Below are positions 7,492-14,430 of a DNA stretch of 17,155 nucleotides, piece by piece. A program made the translations under genes and the position numbers. Source of the stretch: Paracoccaceae bacterium. Its GTDB lineage: Bacteria; Pseudomonadota; Alphaproteobacteria; Rhodobacterales; Rhodobacteraceae. Location: NCBI GenBank assembly GCA_002400675.1, contig NVQY01000020.1, forward strand, positions 1 to 17,155, read 5' to 3'. A model generated the notes under the pieces. The model was given only the letters and a program-made list of their open reading frames with translations. It did no database searches and had not been told where the DNA came from. Each line of letters starts with the position of its first letter. Position 1 is the first letter of the stretch.

Positions 7492-7509
7492 CAGAATCCC
7501 TCCTAAATA

Positions 7510-7526
7510 GTTAATGAATGGTTAAC
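7510..7526. promoter_or_regulatory. CtrA-type binding site (TTAA-N7-TTAAC)
   Basis: The sequence GTTAATGAATGGTTAAC reads as TTAA-N7-TTAAC on both strands, a perfect match to the CtrA consensus of alphaproteobacteria. On the luxR strand it contains the favoured TTAACCAT half. It lies 19 bases before the ATG of the small luxR-leader gene, just upstream of the ribosome-binding site and inside an AT-rich island (about 7505-7570). The match is exact. Binding by CtrA is an inference, and a site this close to the start could repress as easily as activate. Confidence 0.55.
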
Positions 7527-7645
7527 ACAACTATAACATGTGCCACTTTGTTAATAAATTCCCCTATTTCCACTCCCCAGAAACAGTGAGGGTGGGTTTT
7601 TTAACCCCCTGATTTTCAAGTAACCGCCTTGTCAAACGCGACCCA

Positions 7646-7672
7646 GCCCCGAATCACCGGGTGATTCGGGGC
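7646..7672 (-). terminator. Putative terminator of ccr
   Basis: GCCCCGAATCAC and GTGATTCGGGGC form a perfect 12-bp stem with a 3-base loop, 36 bases after the ccr stop. Downstream on the minus strand there is only a short T-run (GCGTTTGAC), so termination may be weak or Rho-assisted. The stem may also protect the 3' end of the mRNA. Confidence 0.6.
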
Positions 7673-7708
7673 CGGGTGGATAGAGGTTTGACGCAAAACC
7701 GTCAGAAA

Positions 7709-8995
7709 TTAGTTACCGGCGTCCAGAACCTCTTCCAAGGTGCGCAAACCGGTGCGGGGCGATTGCACCAGAACCGACATGTTGCCGGGCTTGTGTTCAT
7801 TGCGCAGCATCTTCACATGCGCCGCCGGCAGATCATCCCACGAAAACACTTCGGACATGCAGGGATCAAGGCGGCGTTCCAGCATCAGCTTGTTGGCGGC
7901 GCTGGCCTGTTTGAGATGGGCAAAATGGCTGCCTTGCAGGCGTTTCTGGTGCATCCACATATAGCGCACGTCGAACGTCAGGTTGAACCCGGAAGTACCG
8001 GCGCAGATCACCACCATGCCACCCTTTTTGCACACGAAGGTAGACACCGGGAACGTCGCCTCGCCGGGGTGTTCGAACACCATGTCCACGTTGACGCCCT
8101 TGCCGGTGATATCCCAGATCGCCTTGCCGAACTTGCGCGCCTCTTTGAACCACGCGGCGTATTCCGGCGTGTTGACCGTGGGCATCTGGCCCCAGCAGTT
8201 GAAATCCTTGCGGTTGATGACGCCTTTTGCGCCCAAATCCATGACAAATTCGCGTTTGCTTTCGTCGCTGATCACGCCGATCGCGTTGGCCCCTGCAGTG
8301 TTGATCAACTGGATCGCAAACGACCCCAACCCGCCGGACGCGCCCCAGACCAGAACGTTCTGGCCCGGTTTCAGATCGTGCGGTTCATGCCCGAACAACA
8401 TCCGGTAGGCGGTGGCAAGGGTCAGCGTGTAGCAGGCCGATTCCTCCCATGTCAGGTGCTTGGGACGTGGCATAAGCTGTTGCGATTGCACGCGGGTAAA
8501 CTGGGCAAACGACCCGTCCGGAGTTTCATAACCCCAGATCCGCTGGCTGGGCGAAAACATCGGATCACCACCGTTGCATTCTTCGTCGTCGCCGTCGTCC
8601 TGATTGCAATGCACCACAACTTCGTCGCCGACCTTCCAGCGTTTCACCTTGTCGCCCACCGCCCAGACGATCCCGGCGGCGTCCGATCCGGCAATGTGAT
8701 AGGGTTGCTTGTGACCGTCAAACGGGCTGACCGGTTGGCCCAGAGCCGCCCAGACGCCGTTGTAGTTCACCCCTGCGGCCATCACCAGAACCAGCACGTC
8801 GTGGCTGTCCAGAACCGGCACATCAACGACCTCTTTCAGCATCGCCGTATCCGGCTCACCGTGGCGTTCCTTGCGGATCGCCCACGCGTACATCTGTTTG
8901 GGGACATAGCCCATTGGCGGCATTTCTCCGACCTCATACAGATCTTTTTCGGGCGCGTCGTAAGGCGCAATATCACTGTCGATGTCCAAAGCCAT
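7709..8995 (-). CDS. ccr: Crotonyl-CoA carboxylase/reductase
   Basis: Cytoplasmic enzyme of the medium-chain dehydrogenase superfamily that reductively carboxylates crotonyl-CoA with NADPH and CO2 to ethylmalonyl-CoA. This is the signature reaction of the ethylmalonyl-CoA pathway. The 428-residue protein begins MALDIDSDIAPYDAPEKD and carries typical Ccr stretches: AAGVNYNGVWAALG with Asn79, IAGSDAAGIVWAVGDKVK, the acidic insertion CNQDDGDDEECNGGDPM, the Rossmann motif VLVWGASGGLGSFAIQ, and YMWMHQKRLQGSHFAH near the C-terminal third. An in-frame start at 9037 was rejected, because ATG 8995 has AGGAGG five bases upstream. ecm lies about 2.2 kb away on the other strand. A strong stem-loop follows the stop codon, separating it from the luxR locus. 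Confidence 0.97.
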   Translation of the reverse strand: MALDIDSDIAPYDAPEKDLYEVGEMPPMGYVPKQMYAWAIRKERHGEPDTAMLKEVVDVPVLDSHDVLVLVMAAGVNYNGVWAALGQPVSPFDGHKQPYHIAGSDAAGIVWAVGDKVKRWKVGDEVVVHCNQDDGDDEECNGGDPMFSPSQRIWGYETPDGSFAQFTRVQSQQLMPRPKHLTWEESACYTLTLATAYRMLFGHEPHDLKPGQNVLVWGASGGLGSFAIQLINTAGANAIGVISDESKREFVMDLGAKGVINRKDFNCWGQMPTVNTPEYAAWFKEARKFGKAIWDITGKGVNVDMVFEHPGEATFPVSTFVCKKGGMVVICAGTSGFNLTFDVRYMWMHQKRLQGSHFAHLKQASAANKLMLERRLDPCMSEVFSWDDLPAAHVKMLRNEHKPGNMSVLVQSPRTGLRTLEEVLDAGN

Positions 8996-9113
8996 TGTGG
9001 CCTCCTGTTCTGTCTGTCCTGTCCGAAATTGCCGCAATGCAGAATTTCGGCGTCACTTCGGGATAGAAAGTGCCGCGCAACATTGCAACAGCAATTTGGT
9101 GGATTTTGTAACT

Positions 9114-10520
9114 TTATGTCTCGACCGGCGCGGAAATCTCTTTGATGGCTGTCGCAGCTTCGGACGGTGCCATCAGATGCCGGATCGAGTTGGCGTAAAA
9201 ATTCAGCAGATCAACGTCGTCCGGGTTGGCAGTATAAGTGCCATCCTTGAGCGTCAGAATGCGCCGTTCCACCAAATTTCGCAGACCAACCTCGGCGGCG
9301 TAAGCCTGATCGTCGCGCGGCAGATGGATATGCGCCTGTGGCAACTCGCGGGTCATCTGGCTCATGCCGTATTCGACCTCTGAACGGGTCATCGGCCCGT
9401 TTCTAAGGATCAGCCACGACACCGCGGGAACCGGCAGAACCGGCACCACCTCGCCGATCTTTTGCATCAGTTCCTGCGCCAGCGACAGGGTCAGGTCGCC
9501 CTCTTTACCCGCGCTGAACGCCCTTAGTGAAACCGGATGGCCAAAACTGACGGCAGCATAGCCGTATTTGTGATAGCGCCCGGTCACCCTGAGCCACAGT
9601 TGTTTCAGTATATTGCCGCCCACAACGCTAAGGCGCGCCTTGAAACGGCGTTTCTCGGCCTTGGCGGCGGCGGTCAGGATGCGATCCTCCAGCACCCGGT
9701 CATAATTCAGCGCCACCGGCACAAACACGATATCGCGCTGGGTCGGGTCAAAATCCGCCGTCAGGTACTTGAGCAGCCCCAGCTTGGGCGGCTTGATATC
9801 CCCGGTCAGGCTTAGCCCACCTTCGGGGAACATCGCCTGCGTCACCCCGGCATCGGTAGCCAAACGCACATAGCGCGCCAGCACCTTGCGATAGAGATCA
9901 TTGTTGGATTTTCGGCGGATGAAATACGCCCCCATCGCCCGGATCAACCGGCTAAGCGGCCACACCTGCGCCCATTCCCCCACCGCATAGGACAGCGCCG
10001 AGCGTTGGGCCGCCAGATAGGTGACCAGCAGGTAATCCATGTTGCTGCGGTGGTTCATGACAAAGATCACCGCCGCCTTGGGGTCGATGTTCTTTAGCTC
10101 TGCGTCGTCATAATAGCCCAACCGCACCCGATAAAGCGCGACGCTCAGGAACCGCGCCACGCGGATGGCAAAACCGAAATAGGCCGAGGCCGAAAATGAC
10201 GGCACGATCTCGCGGGCGTAACGTTCGGCGGACGCAAAAGCCACGCTTTCGGGGATGCCTTCGGCGCGGGCGTGATCGACGACTGCCTGACTGACCTGCG
10301 GGTCATAGATCAGCCGCTGGATCATGTCATAGCGCCGCGCCAGCTTGAACGGCTGGATCGGGCGTTCAAGGTTCTGGTTCAGCCGCGCAACCACCTTTTC
10401 CAGACGACGGCGAAAGAACCAGCGCACCGATGGGATCATCACTTTTTCCCAGGCCGCATACGCTGCAAACCCAAGAACAAGCACCAAAAGCCATAGTGGC
10501 ATTTCAATCGTCTGCGACAT
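9114..10520 (-). CDS. PlsB-like glycerol-3-phosphate (or lysophosphatidate) acyltransferase
   Basis: Membrane-bound acyltransferase of 468 residues in the PlsC/PlsB superfamily, probably making phosphatidate precursors at the inner face of the cytoplasmic membrane. The catalytic HX4D motif is NHRSNMDY (His157, Asp162) and the substrate-binding motif is FPEGG (Glu233). Further blocks are GAYFIRR and FVPVALNYDR. An N-terminal hydrophobic helix (PLWLLVLVLGFAAYAAW) is followed by a basic stretch (RWFFRRR). The start was set at ATG 10520 rather than a TTG at 10586; GGGAG lies directly before it, which is unusually close. The long C-terminal region (from about residue 330) is typical of PlsB-like rather than short PlsC enzymes. 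The gene follows ccr's 5' end by about 120 bases on the same strand and may have its own role in lipid synthesis. Confidence 0.85.
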   Translation of the reverse strand: MSQTIEMPLWLLVLVLGFAAYAAWEKVMIPSVRWFFRRRLEKVVARLNQNLERPIQPFKLARRYDMIQRLIYDPQVSQAVVDHARAEGIPESVAFASAERYAREIVPSFSASAYFGFAIRVARFLSVALYRVRLGYYDDAELKNIDPKAAVIFVMNHRSNMDYLLVTYLAAQRSALSYAVGEWAQVWPLSRLIRAMGAYFIRRKSNNDLYRKVLARYVRLATDAGVTQAMFPEGGLSLTGDIKPPKLGLLKYLTADFDPTQRDIVFVPVALNYDRVLEDRILTAAAKAEKRRFKARLSVVGGNILKQLWLRVTGRYHKYGYAAVSFGHPVSLRAFSAGKEGDLTLSLAQELMQKIGEVVPVLPVPAVSWLILRNGPMTRSEVEYGMSQMTRELPQAHIHLPRDDQAYAAEVGLRNLVERRILTLKDGTYTANPDDVDLLNFYANSIRHLMAPSEAATAIKEISAPVET

Positions 10521-10723
10521 CTCCCGAACCTGACAGGAAATCCCGTGCCGGTAAATCAAAACCCGACAGCGCACGAATTCTAACAACCTATAAGTGCGAT
10601 CACGGTTACGTTAGAAATTTTCTATGTTGATGGCTTTCAACGTGTTATAAGTGAAAACCTTTGAAAATCCGCCTCTTTGGGGCATCCTAATCACACGGAA
10701 AACCACCAATTCAGGAGACACAA
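10521..10723. other. Divergent intergenic region between acyltransferase and secreted-protein genes
   Basis: These 203 bases separate two divergent genes and should hold both promoters. They are AT-rich in the middle. The octamer TATAAGTG occurs twice in the same orientation, at 10589-10596 and 10646-10653. The second could serve as a -10 element for the rightward gene, but no well-spaced -35 was found. No gene or strong hairpin is visible. Confidence 0.3.
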
Positions 10724-11059
10724 ATGATTTTAAGACGAACACTGATCACGGCCCTGGCTGCATTAACCATGGCGGCAACGGCTTCGGCCCCGGCCTTTGC
10801 CCAAGACCGAAAAGTTCGGATCGTCAACAACACCGGATTTACCATCGTCAGGTTCTACGGCTCGAATAAAGGGTCAAAATCCTGGGAAGAAGACATTCTA
10901 GGCTCGGACGTTCTTGGCCCGGGTGAGTCGGTAAACATCAATTTCGATGACGGCACAGGCTATTGCAAATTCGACTTCAAAGCCGTGTTCAATGACGGCG
11001 AAGAACTGGTCTCAAAGAACATTAACATCTGCGAAATCGGCACATACAATTACAACTGA
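10724..11059 (+). CDS. Small secreted beta-rich protein of unknown function
   Basis: Exported protein of 111 residues. A clear Sec signal peptide (MILRRTLITALAALTMAATA...) ends at AFA-QD, so cleavage is likely after residue 26 and the mature form has about 85 residues. The mature part starts KVRIVNNTGFTIVRFYGSN and contains SWEEDILGSDVLGPGESV and NINFDDGTGYCKFDFKAVF. It has two cysteines (81 and 103) that could form a disulfide in the periplasm. Alternating hydrophobic residues suggest a small beta-sandwich. Short secreted proteins with an NNTG...GS..W..DLL pattern occur in proteobacteria, but I know no proven function. The start is fixed by AGGAG six bases upstream. The gene is monocistronic, with an intergenic region before it and a strong terminator behind it. 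Confidence 0.85.
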   Translation: MILRRTLITALAALTMAATASAPAFAQDRKVRIVNNTGFTIVRFYGSNKGSKSWEEDILGSDVLGPGESVNINFDDGTGYCKFDFKAVFNDGEELVSKNINICEIGTYNYN

Positions 11060-11083
11060 TCCCCGACCTGCTCCGGGTTCAAG

Positions 11084-11114
11084 GGCGTGCCATTTCTGAT
11101 GGCGCGCCTTTTTT
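11084..11114 (+). terminator. Rho-independent terminator after the small secreted-protein gene
   Basis: GGCGTGCCAT and ATGGCGCGCC form a 10-bp stem with one G-U wobble and a 5-base loop (TTCTG), followed at once by six T residues. It begins 24 bases after the stop codon. This is the most canonical terminator in the window. Confidence 0.9.
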
Positions 11115-11140
11115 GCGTTGCACGGGCATCGCTGCAACGC
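11115..11140. other. 8-bp inverted repeat between the terminator and ecm
   Basis: GCGTTGCA and TGCAACGC are perfect 8-base arms around a 10-base spacer, directly after the T-run of the terminator and about 80 bases before ecm. It could be an operator or a leader hairpin for ecm. Nothing resembling a cobalamin riboswitch was recognised here. Confidence 0.35.
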
Positions 11141-11219
11141 AGCGAATTGACATATCCCATTAATTGCGATTTAGACATCTGGAACGAAAGAAAATTGCTT
11201 ACCCGAACGCGAGGCCCAG

Positions 11220-13226
11220 ATGTCGCACCCTGATAAAACCAACCCAAACCGGCCCAAAGATCGTCCTTGGCTGATCCGCACCTACGCCGGGCATTCCACC
11301 GCAAAAGCGTCAAATGAACTGTATCGCGGCAATCTGGCCAAGGGACAAACCGGCCTGTCCGTCGCCTTTGATCTGCCAACCCAGACCGGCTATGACAGCG
11401 ACCACATCCTTGCGCGCGGCGAAGTGGGCAAGGTCGGCGTGCCGGTATCGCACCTTGGCGACATGCGCGCCCTGTTCGACCAGATTCCGCTGGATCAGAT
11501 GAACACGTCGATGACCATCAACGCCACCGCGCCGTGGTTGCTCGCGCTTTATATCGCTGTGGCCGAGGAACAGGGTGCCGACATATCCAAGCTGCAAGGC
11601 ACGGTTCAGAATGACCTGATCAAAGAATACCTAAGCCGGGGCACCTATATCTGCCCGCCCAAACCTTCGCTGAAAATGATCGCCGATGTGGCCGAGTATT
11701 GCTATACCAACGTGCCCAAATGGAACCCGATGAACGTGTGTTCCTACCACCTGCAAGAGGCCGGGGCCACGCCGGAACAGGAACTCGCCTTTGCTTTGGC
11801 CACCGCGCAGGCGGTGCTGGACGAATTGCGCCCGCGCGTCCCTGCGGCGGATTTCCCGGCACTGGTGGGGCGCATTTCGTTCTTTGTGAACGCCGGAATC
11901 CGCTTTGTCACCGAGATGTGCAAAATGCGCGCCTTTGTTGATCTGTGGGATGAAATCTGTCTCGAACGCTATGACGTGGGCGACCCCAAACACCGGCGGT
12001 TCCGCTATGGGGTTCAGGTCAACTCGCTTGGCCTGACCGAACAGCAGCCCGAGAATAACGTCTACCGCATCCTGATCGAAATGCTGGCCGTAACCTTGTC
12101 GAAAAAGGCCCGCGCCCGCGCCGTGCAACTACCCGCCTGGAACGAAGCCCTCGGCCTGCCGCGCCCCTGGGATCAACAATGGTCGATGCGGATGCAGCAG
12201 ATTCTGGCGTTTGAAACCGACCTGCTGGAATACGGTGACCTGTTCGACCAGAACCCGGTGGTGGATGCCAAGGTGGAAGAGCTGAAAACCGGCGCGCGCG
12301 CGGAACTTGCCAATCTGCAAAGCATGGGCGGGGCAATCTCGGCCATCGAATACATGAAATCGCGCTTGGTTGACTCCAACGCCGAGCGTCTGAACCGGAT
12401 CGAGGCCGGGCAAACCACGGTCGTTGGCGTCAACAAGTTCACCGCCACCGAACCATCACCGCTTGTGACCAAAGACGGCGGCATCATGGTGGTCGACAAA
12501 GCCGCCGAACAGGACCAGATCGACCGCCTGAATGAATGGCGGGAAACCCGCGACGGCGCACAGGTGCAATCGGCGCTAAAAGCCCTGCGCGAGGCGGCGA
12601 AATCCGGCACCAATATAATGACGCCCTCAATTATTGCCGCCCGCGCTGGTGTCACAACCGGAGAATGGGCCGAAGAGATGCGTCAGGCTTTTGGCACTTA
12701 TCGCGGCCCCACCGGCGTGTCGAAATCAGTTTCCAACAAAACCGAAGGGCTGGACGATATTCGCACTGCGGTGGATGCACTCAGCGACAGATTGGGCAGA
12801 CGGCTGACGTTTCTGGTGGGAAAACCGGGATTGGATGGCCACTCAAACGGGGCGGAACAAATCGCCTTTCGCGCCCGCGATTGCGGCATGGATATAACCT
12901 ATGACGGCATTCGTCTGACCCCGCAGGAAATTGTTTCGGCCGCCAAAACGAATAGGGCGCATGTGATTGGATTGTCCATTTTATCGGGCAGCCATTTACC
13001 ACTTGTGCGCGATGTTCTGGATATCCTGCGCTCAGAAGGACTTGGGCAAACCCCCGTCATCGTTGGCGGAATCATCCCCGATGAAGATGCCGCGAATCTG
13101 CTCGAAATGGGCGTTGCCAAAGTTTACACACCCAAGGATTTTGAGCTGAACGTAATAATGAATGATGTGGTTTCACTTGTGGAAACCAGAATAAATGGTG
13201 CCGGGCAGCCATTAACTGGCAAATAA
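11220..13226 (+). CDS. ecm: Ethylmalonyl-CoA mutase (B12-dependent)
   Basis: Adenosylcobalamin-dependent mutase of 668 residues converting (2R)-ethylmalonyl-CoA to (2S)-methylsuccinyl-CoA in the ethylmalonyl-CoA pathway; older annotations call it MeaA. The N-terminal substrate domain opens DRPWLIRTYAGHSTAKASN and contains GLSVAFDLPTQTGYDSD. The C-terminal cobalamin-binding domain has the DxHxxG motif (Asp539, His541, Gly544 in GLDGHSNG), then GLSILSGSH and VIVGGIIPDEDA. Both domains are on one chain, as expected for this enzyme and unlike split mutases. The ATG has GAGG about five bases upstream. The neighbourhood, with ccr 2.2 kb away, supports the substrate assignment over methylmalonyl-CoA mutase. 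The last 600 bases are clearly less GC-rich than the rest. Confidence 0.95.
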   Translation: MSHPDKTNPNRPKDRPWLIRTYAGHSTAKASNELYRGNLAKGQTGLSVAFDLPTQTGYDSDHILARGEVGKVGVPVSHLGDMRALFDQIPLDQMNTSMTINATAPWLLALYIAVAEEQGADISKLQGTVQNDLIKEYLSRGTYICPPKPSLKMIADVAEYCYTNVPKWNPMNVCSYHLQEAGATPEQELAFALATAQAVLDELRPRVPAADFPALVGRISFFVNAGIRFVTEMCKMRAFVDLWDEICLERYDVGDPKHRRFRYGVQVNSLGLTEQQPENNVYRILIEMLAVTLSKKARARAVQLPAWNEALGLPRPWDQQWSMRMQQILAFETDLLEYGDLFDQNPVVDAKVEELKTGARAELANLQSMGGAISAIEYMKSRLVDSNAERLNRIEAGQTTVVGVNKFTATEPSPLVTKDGGIMVVDKAAEQDQIDRLNEWRETRDGAQVQSALKALREAAKSGTNIMTPSIIAARAGVTTGEWAEEMRQAFGTYRGPTGVSKSVSNKTEGLDDIRTAVDALSDRLGRRLTFLVGKPGLDGHSNGAEQIAFRARDCGMDITYDGIRLTPQEIVSAAKTNRAHVIGLSILSGSHLPLVRDVLDILRSEGLGQTPVIVGGIIPDEDAANLLEMGVAKVYTPKDFELNVIMNDVVSLVETRINGAGQPLTGK

Positions 13227-13280
13227 TCGCCAAAGAAACAATCTGGATTGGTATTTGTTGCTGAAGCGCGTCGCAACAGT

Positions 13281-13293
13281 CGCTATTATAGCG
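13281..13293. promoter_or_regulatory. Dyad overlapping a -10-like element upstream of the H-NS-like gene
   Basis: CGCTAT-T-ATAGCG is a perfect 13-bp dyad, 42 bases before the ATG of the H-NS-like gene. It contains TATTAT, which could be a -10 element, so a protein bound there could block transcription. A matching -35 at good spacing was not found. Confidence 0.3.
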
Positions 13294-13334
13294 GCGATTG
13301 TCACACTCGCAATCGTAATACTCAGGAGAACAAA

Positions 13335-13682
13335 ATGGCATTTAATCTCAAAGCCATGACAGCTAAAGAACTTACCAAATTGAAAAAGGAAGTGGAAAAA
13401 GCACTTAAATCAGCAGAGGAACGCGCCCGTCGCGACGCGCTGAAAGCCGTGGAAAAAGCCGCCGCAGAATTCGGCTTTTCGTTTGACGAACTTTCCGGCA
13501 AAGCAAAACCAAAAGCGGCTGCCAAAGCCACCAAGAAGAAATCAAAGGCCAAGGCAAAAGCCGCGCCGAAATACCGCAATCCTGCTGACCCGGAACAAAC
13601 ATGGTCCGGTCGCGGGCGCCAACCTTTCTGGTTCAAAGAAGCCGTCACCGGCGGCACCGATCCATCAAGCCTCGAAATCTAA
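13335..13682 (+). CDS. H-NS/HvrA-family nucleoid-associated protein
   Basis: Small DNA-binding protein of 115 residues of the H-NS histone-like family, close in style to HvrA of Rhodobacter. It has three parts. An N-terminal helical oligomerisation region (about 8-45, LTKLKKEVEKALKSAEERAR) is followed by a linker rich in Lys and Ala (about 55-78). The C-terminal DNA-binding motif, YRNPADPEQTWSGRGRQPFW (about 79-98), carries the GRGR core that reads AT-rich minor grooves. It probably silences AT-rich or transferred DNA and modulates global expression. The frame is open upstream to 13248, but AGGAG six bases before ATG 13335 fixes the start. deoD follows 18 bases after the stop, so the two are probably one transcript. 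The acidic C-terminal tail (GGTDPSSLEI) is short. Confidence 0.92.
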   Translation: MAFNLKAMTAKELTKLKKEVEKALKSAEERARRDALKAVEKAAAEFGFSFDELSGKAKPKAAAKATKKKSKAKAKAAPKYRNPADPEQTWSGRGRQPFWFKEAVTGGTDPSSLEI

Positions 13683-13700
13683 AGGGAAAGATACTCTGAC

Positions 13701-14405
13701 ATGACTGTGCATATCGGGGCCCAACCGGGCGACATTGCCGAAACAATCCTGCTGCCTGGCGATCCATATCGTGCCAAATGGGCGGCAGATACGTTTCTGT
13801 CTGACGTCCGGTTGGTCAACGAGGTGCGCGGAATGCTGGGGTTCACCGGCACGTGGAACGGTCATCGCGTCACAATTCAGGGCAGCGGTATGGGGATGCC
13901 GTCCCTGTCAATTTATGTGAATGAATTGATCAAGGATTACGGTGCGAAAACACTCATTCGCATCGGATCCTGTGGCGGAATGCAGGACAATGTTGCAATT
14001 CGCGACGTTATTCTGGCGATGACCGCCAGCACGCTTTCCACCCCGTCCAGCGGTATTTTTCGCGAATTGAACTATGCGCCTTGTGCCGACTGGTCGCTTT
14101 TGCGCGCCGCCGTGCAGGTCGCCGAGGCTAAAGGTACAACGACCCATGTGGGCGGGATTTATTCGTCGGACGTATTTTACGACGAACGCCCTGACCTGAA
14201 CGAACAGATGGTGCGCCACAATATTCTCGGCGTCGAAATGGAGGCGGCGGAATTGTATATTCTGGCCGCGCGCCATGGGTGCCGGGCGTTGGCGGTTCTG
14301 ACTGTTTCCGATCACCTGATTACCGGAGATTCCTTGCCATCCGACCAACGCGAAACAAGTTTCGGCGACATGGTCGAAATTGCCCTGAACGCCGCTTTTA
14401 CCTAA
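13701..14405 (+). CDS. deoD: Purine nucleoside phosphorylase, DeoD type
   Basis: Cytoplasmic hexameric-type purine nucleoside phosphorylase that splits purine (deoxy)nucleosides with phosphate into base and (deoxy)ribose-1-phosphate for salvage. The 234 residues align colinearly with the E. coli enzyme. All key residues fall at the same numbers: His4, Gly20, Arg24 ([10 protein letters not shown]), Arg43, Arg87 and Ser90 (IRIGSCGG) for phosphate, Glu179-Met180-Glu181 (GVEMEAAE) for ribose, and the catalytic pair Asp204 (TVSDH) and Arg217 (SDQRETSF). It should be active. The start at 13701 has only a weak ribosome-binding site (GGGAAAG, rather distant), which suggests coupling to the H-NS-like gene just upstream. 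The gene is convergent with the DUF1989 gene. The nucleoside-type permease at the far left could supply its substrates, but the distance makes this only a suggestion. Confidence 0.96.
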   Translation: MTVHIGAQPGDIAETILLPGDPYRAKWAADTFLSDVRLVNEVRGMLGFTGTWNGHRVTIQGSGMGMPSLSIYVNELIKDYGAKTLIRIGSCGGMQDNVAIRDVILAMTASTLSTPSSGIFRELNYAPCADWSLLRAAVQVAEAKGTTTHVGGIYSSDVFYDERPDLNEQMVRHNILGVEMEAAELYILAARHGCRALAVLTVSDHLITGDSLPSDQRETSFGDMVEIALNAAFT

Positions 14406-14410
14406 TATCG

Positions 14411-14430
14411 CGGGCGCGTCCTAGCGCCCG
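14411..14430. terminator. Possible bidirectional terminator between deoD and DUF1989 gene
   Basis: CGGGCGC and GCGCCCG form a perfect 7-bp stem around a 6-base loop, 6 bases after the deoD stop. It also includes the last codons and the stop of the convergent DUF1989 gene. No clear T-run follows on either side, so the assignment is tentative. Confidence 0.45.

Noticed and set aside
7583..7612. Second terminator or attenuator formed by GGGTT-AAAA-AACCC on the minus strand
   Set aside because: The stem is only five base pairs, four of its bases are in an A/T homopolymer, and no T-run follows on the minus strand.
8996..9037. Longer N-terminus for Ccr
   Set aside because: The internal ATG 8995 has AGGAGG at ideal spacing and the usual Ccr N-terminus; the extension crosses that ribosome-binding site.
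7661..9145. Long plus-strand open frame of nearly 500 codons opposite ccr
   Set aside because: It is antisense to a certain ccr gene and arises from GC-rich codon bias. Its product is rich in His, Arg and Gln with no domain pattern, and there is no proper ribosome-binding site.
10521..10586. Longer N-terminus for the acyltransferase from a TTG at 10586
   Set aside because: The extra residues (LEFVRCRVLIYRHG...) do not look like family sequence, and the ATG at 10520 gives a normal start just before the membrane helix.
11115..11219. Cobalamin riboswitch upstream of the B12-dependent mutase ecm
   Set aside because: The space is only about 105 bases, with one simple 8-bp inverted repeat; no B12-box-like sequence was recognised.
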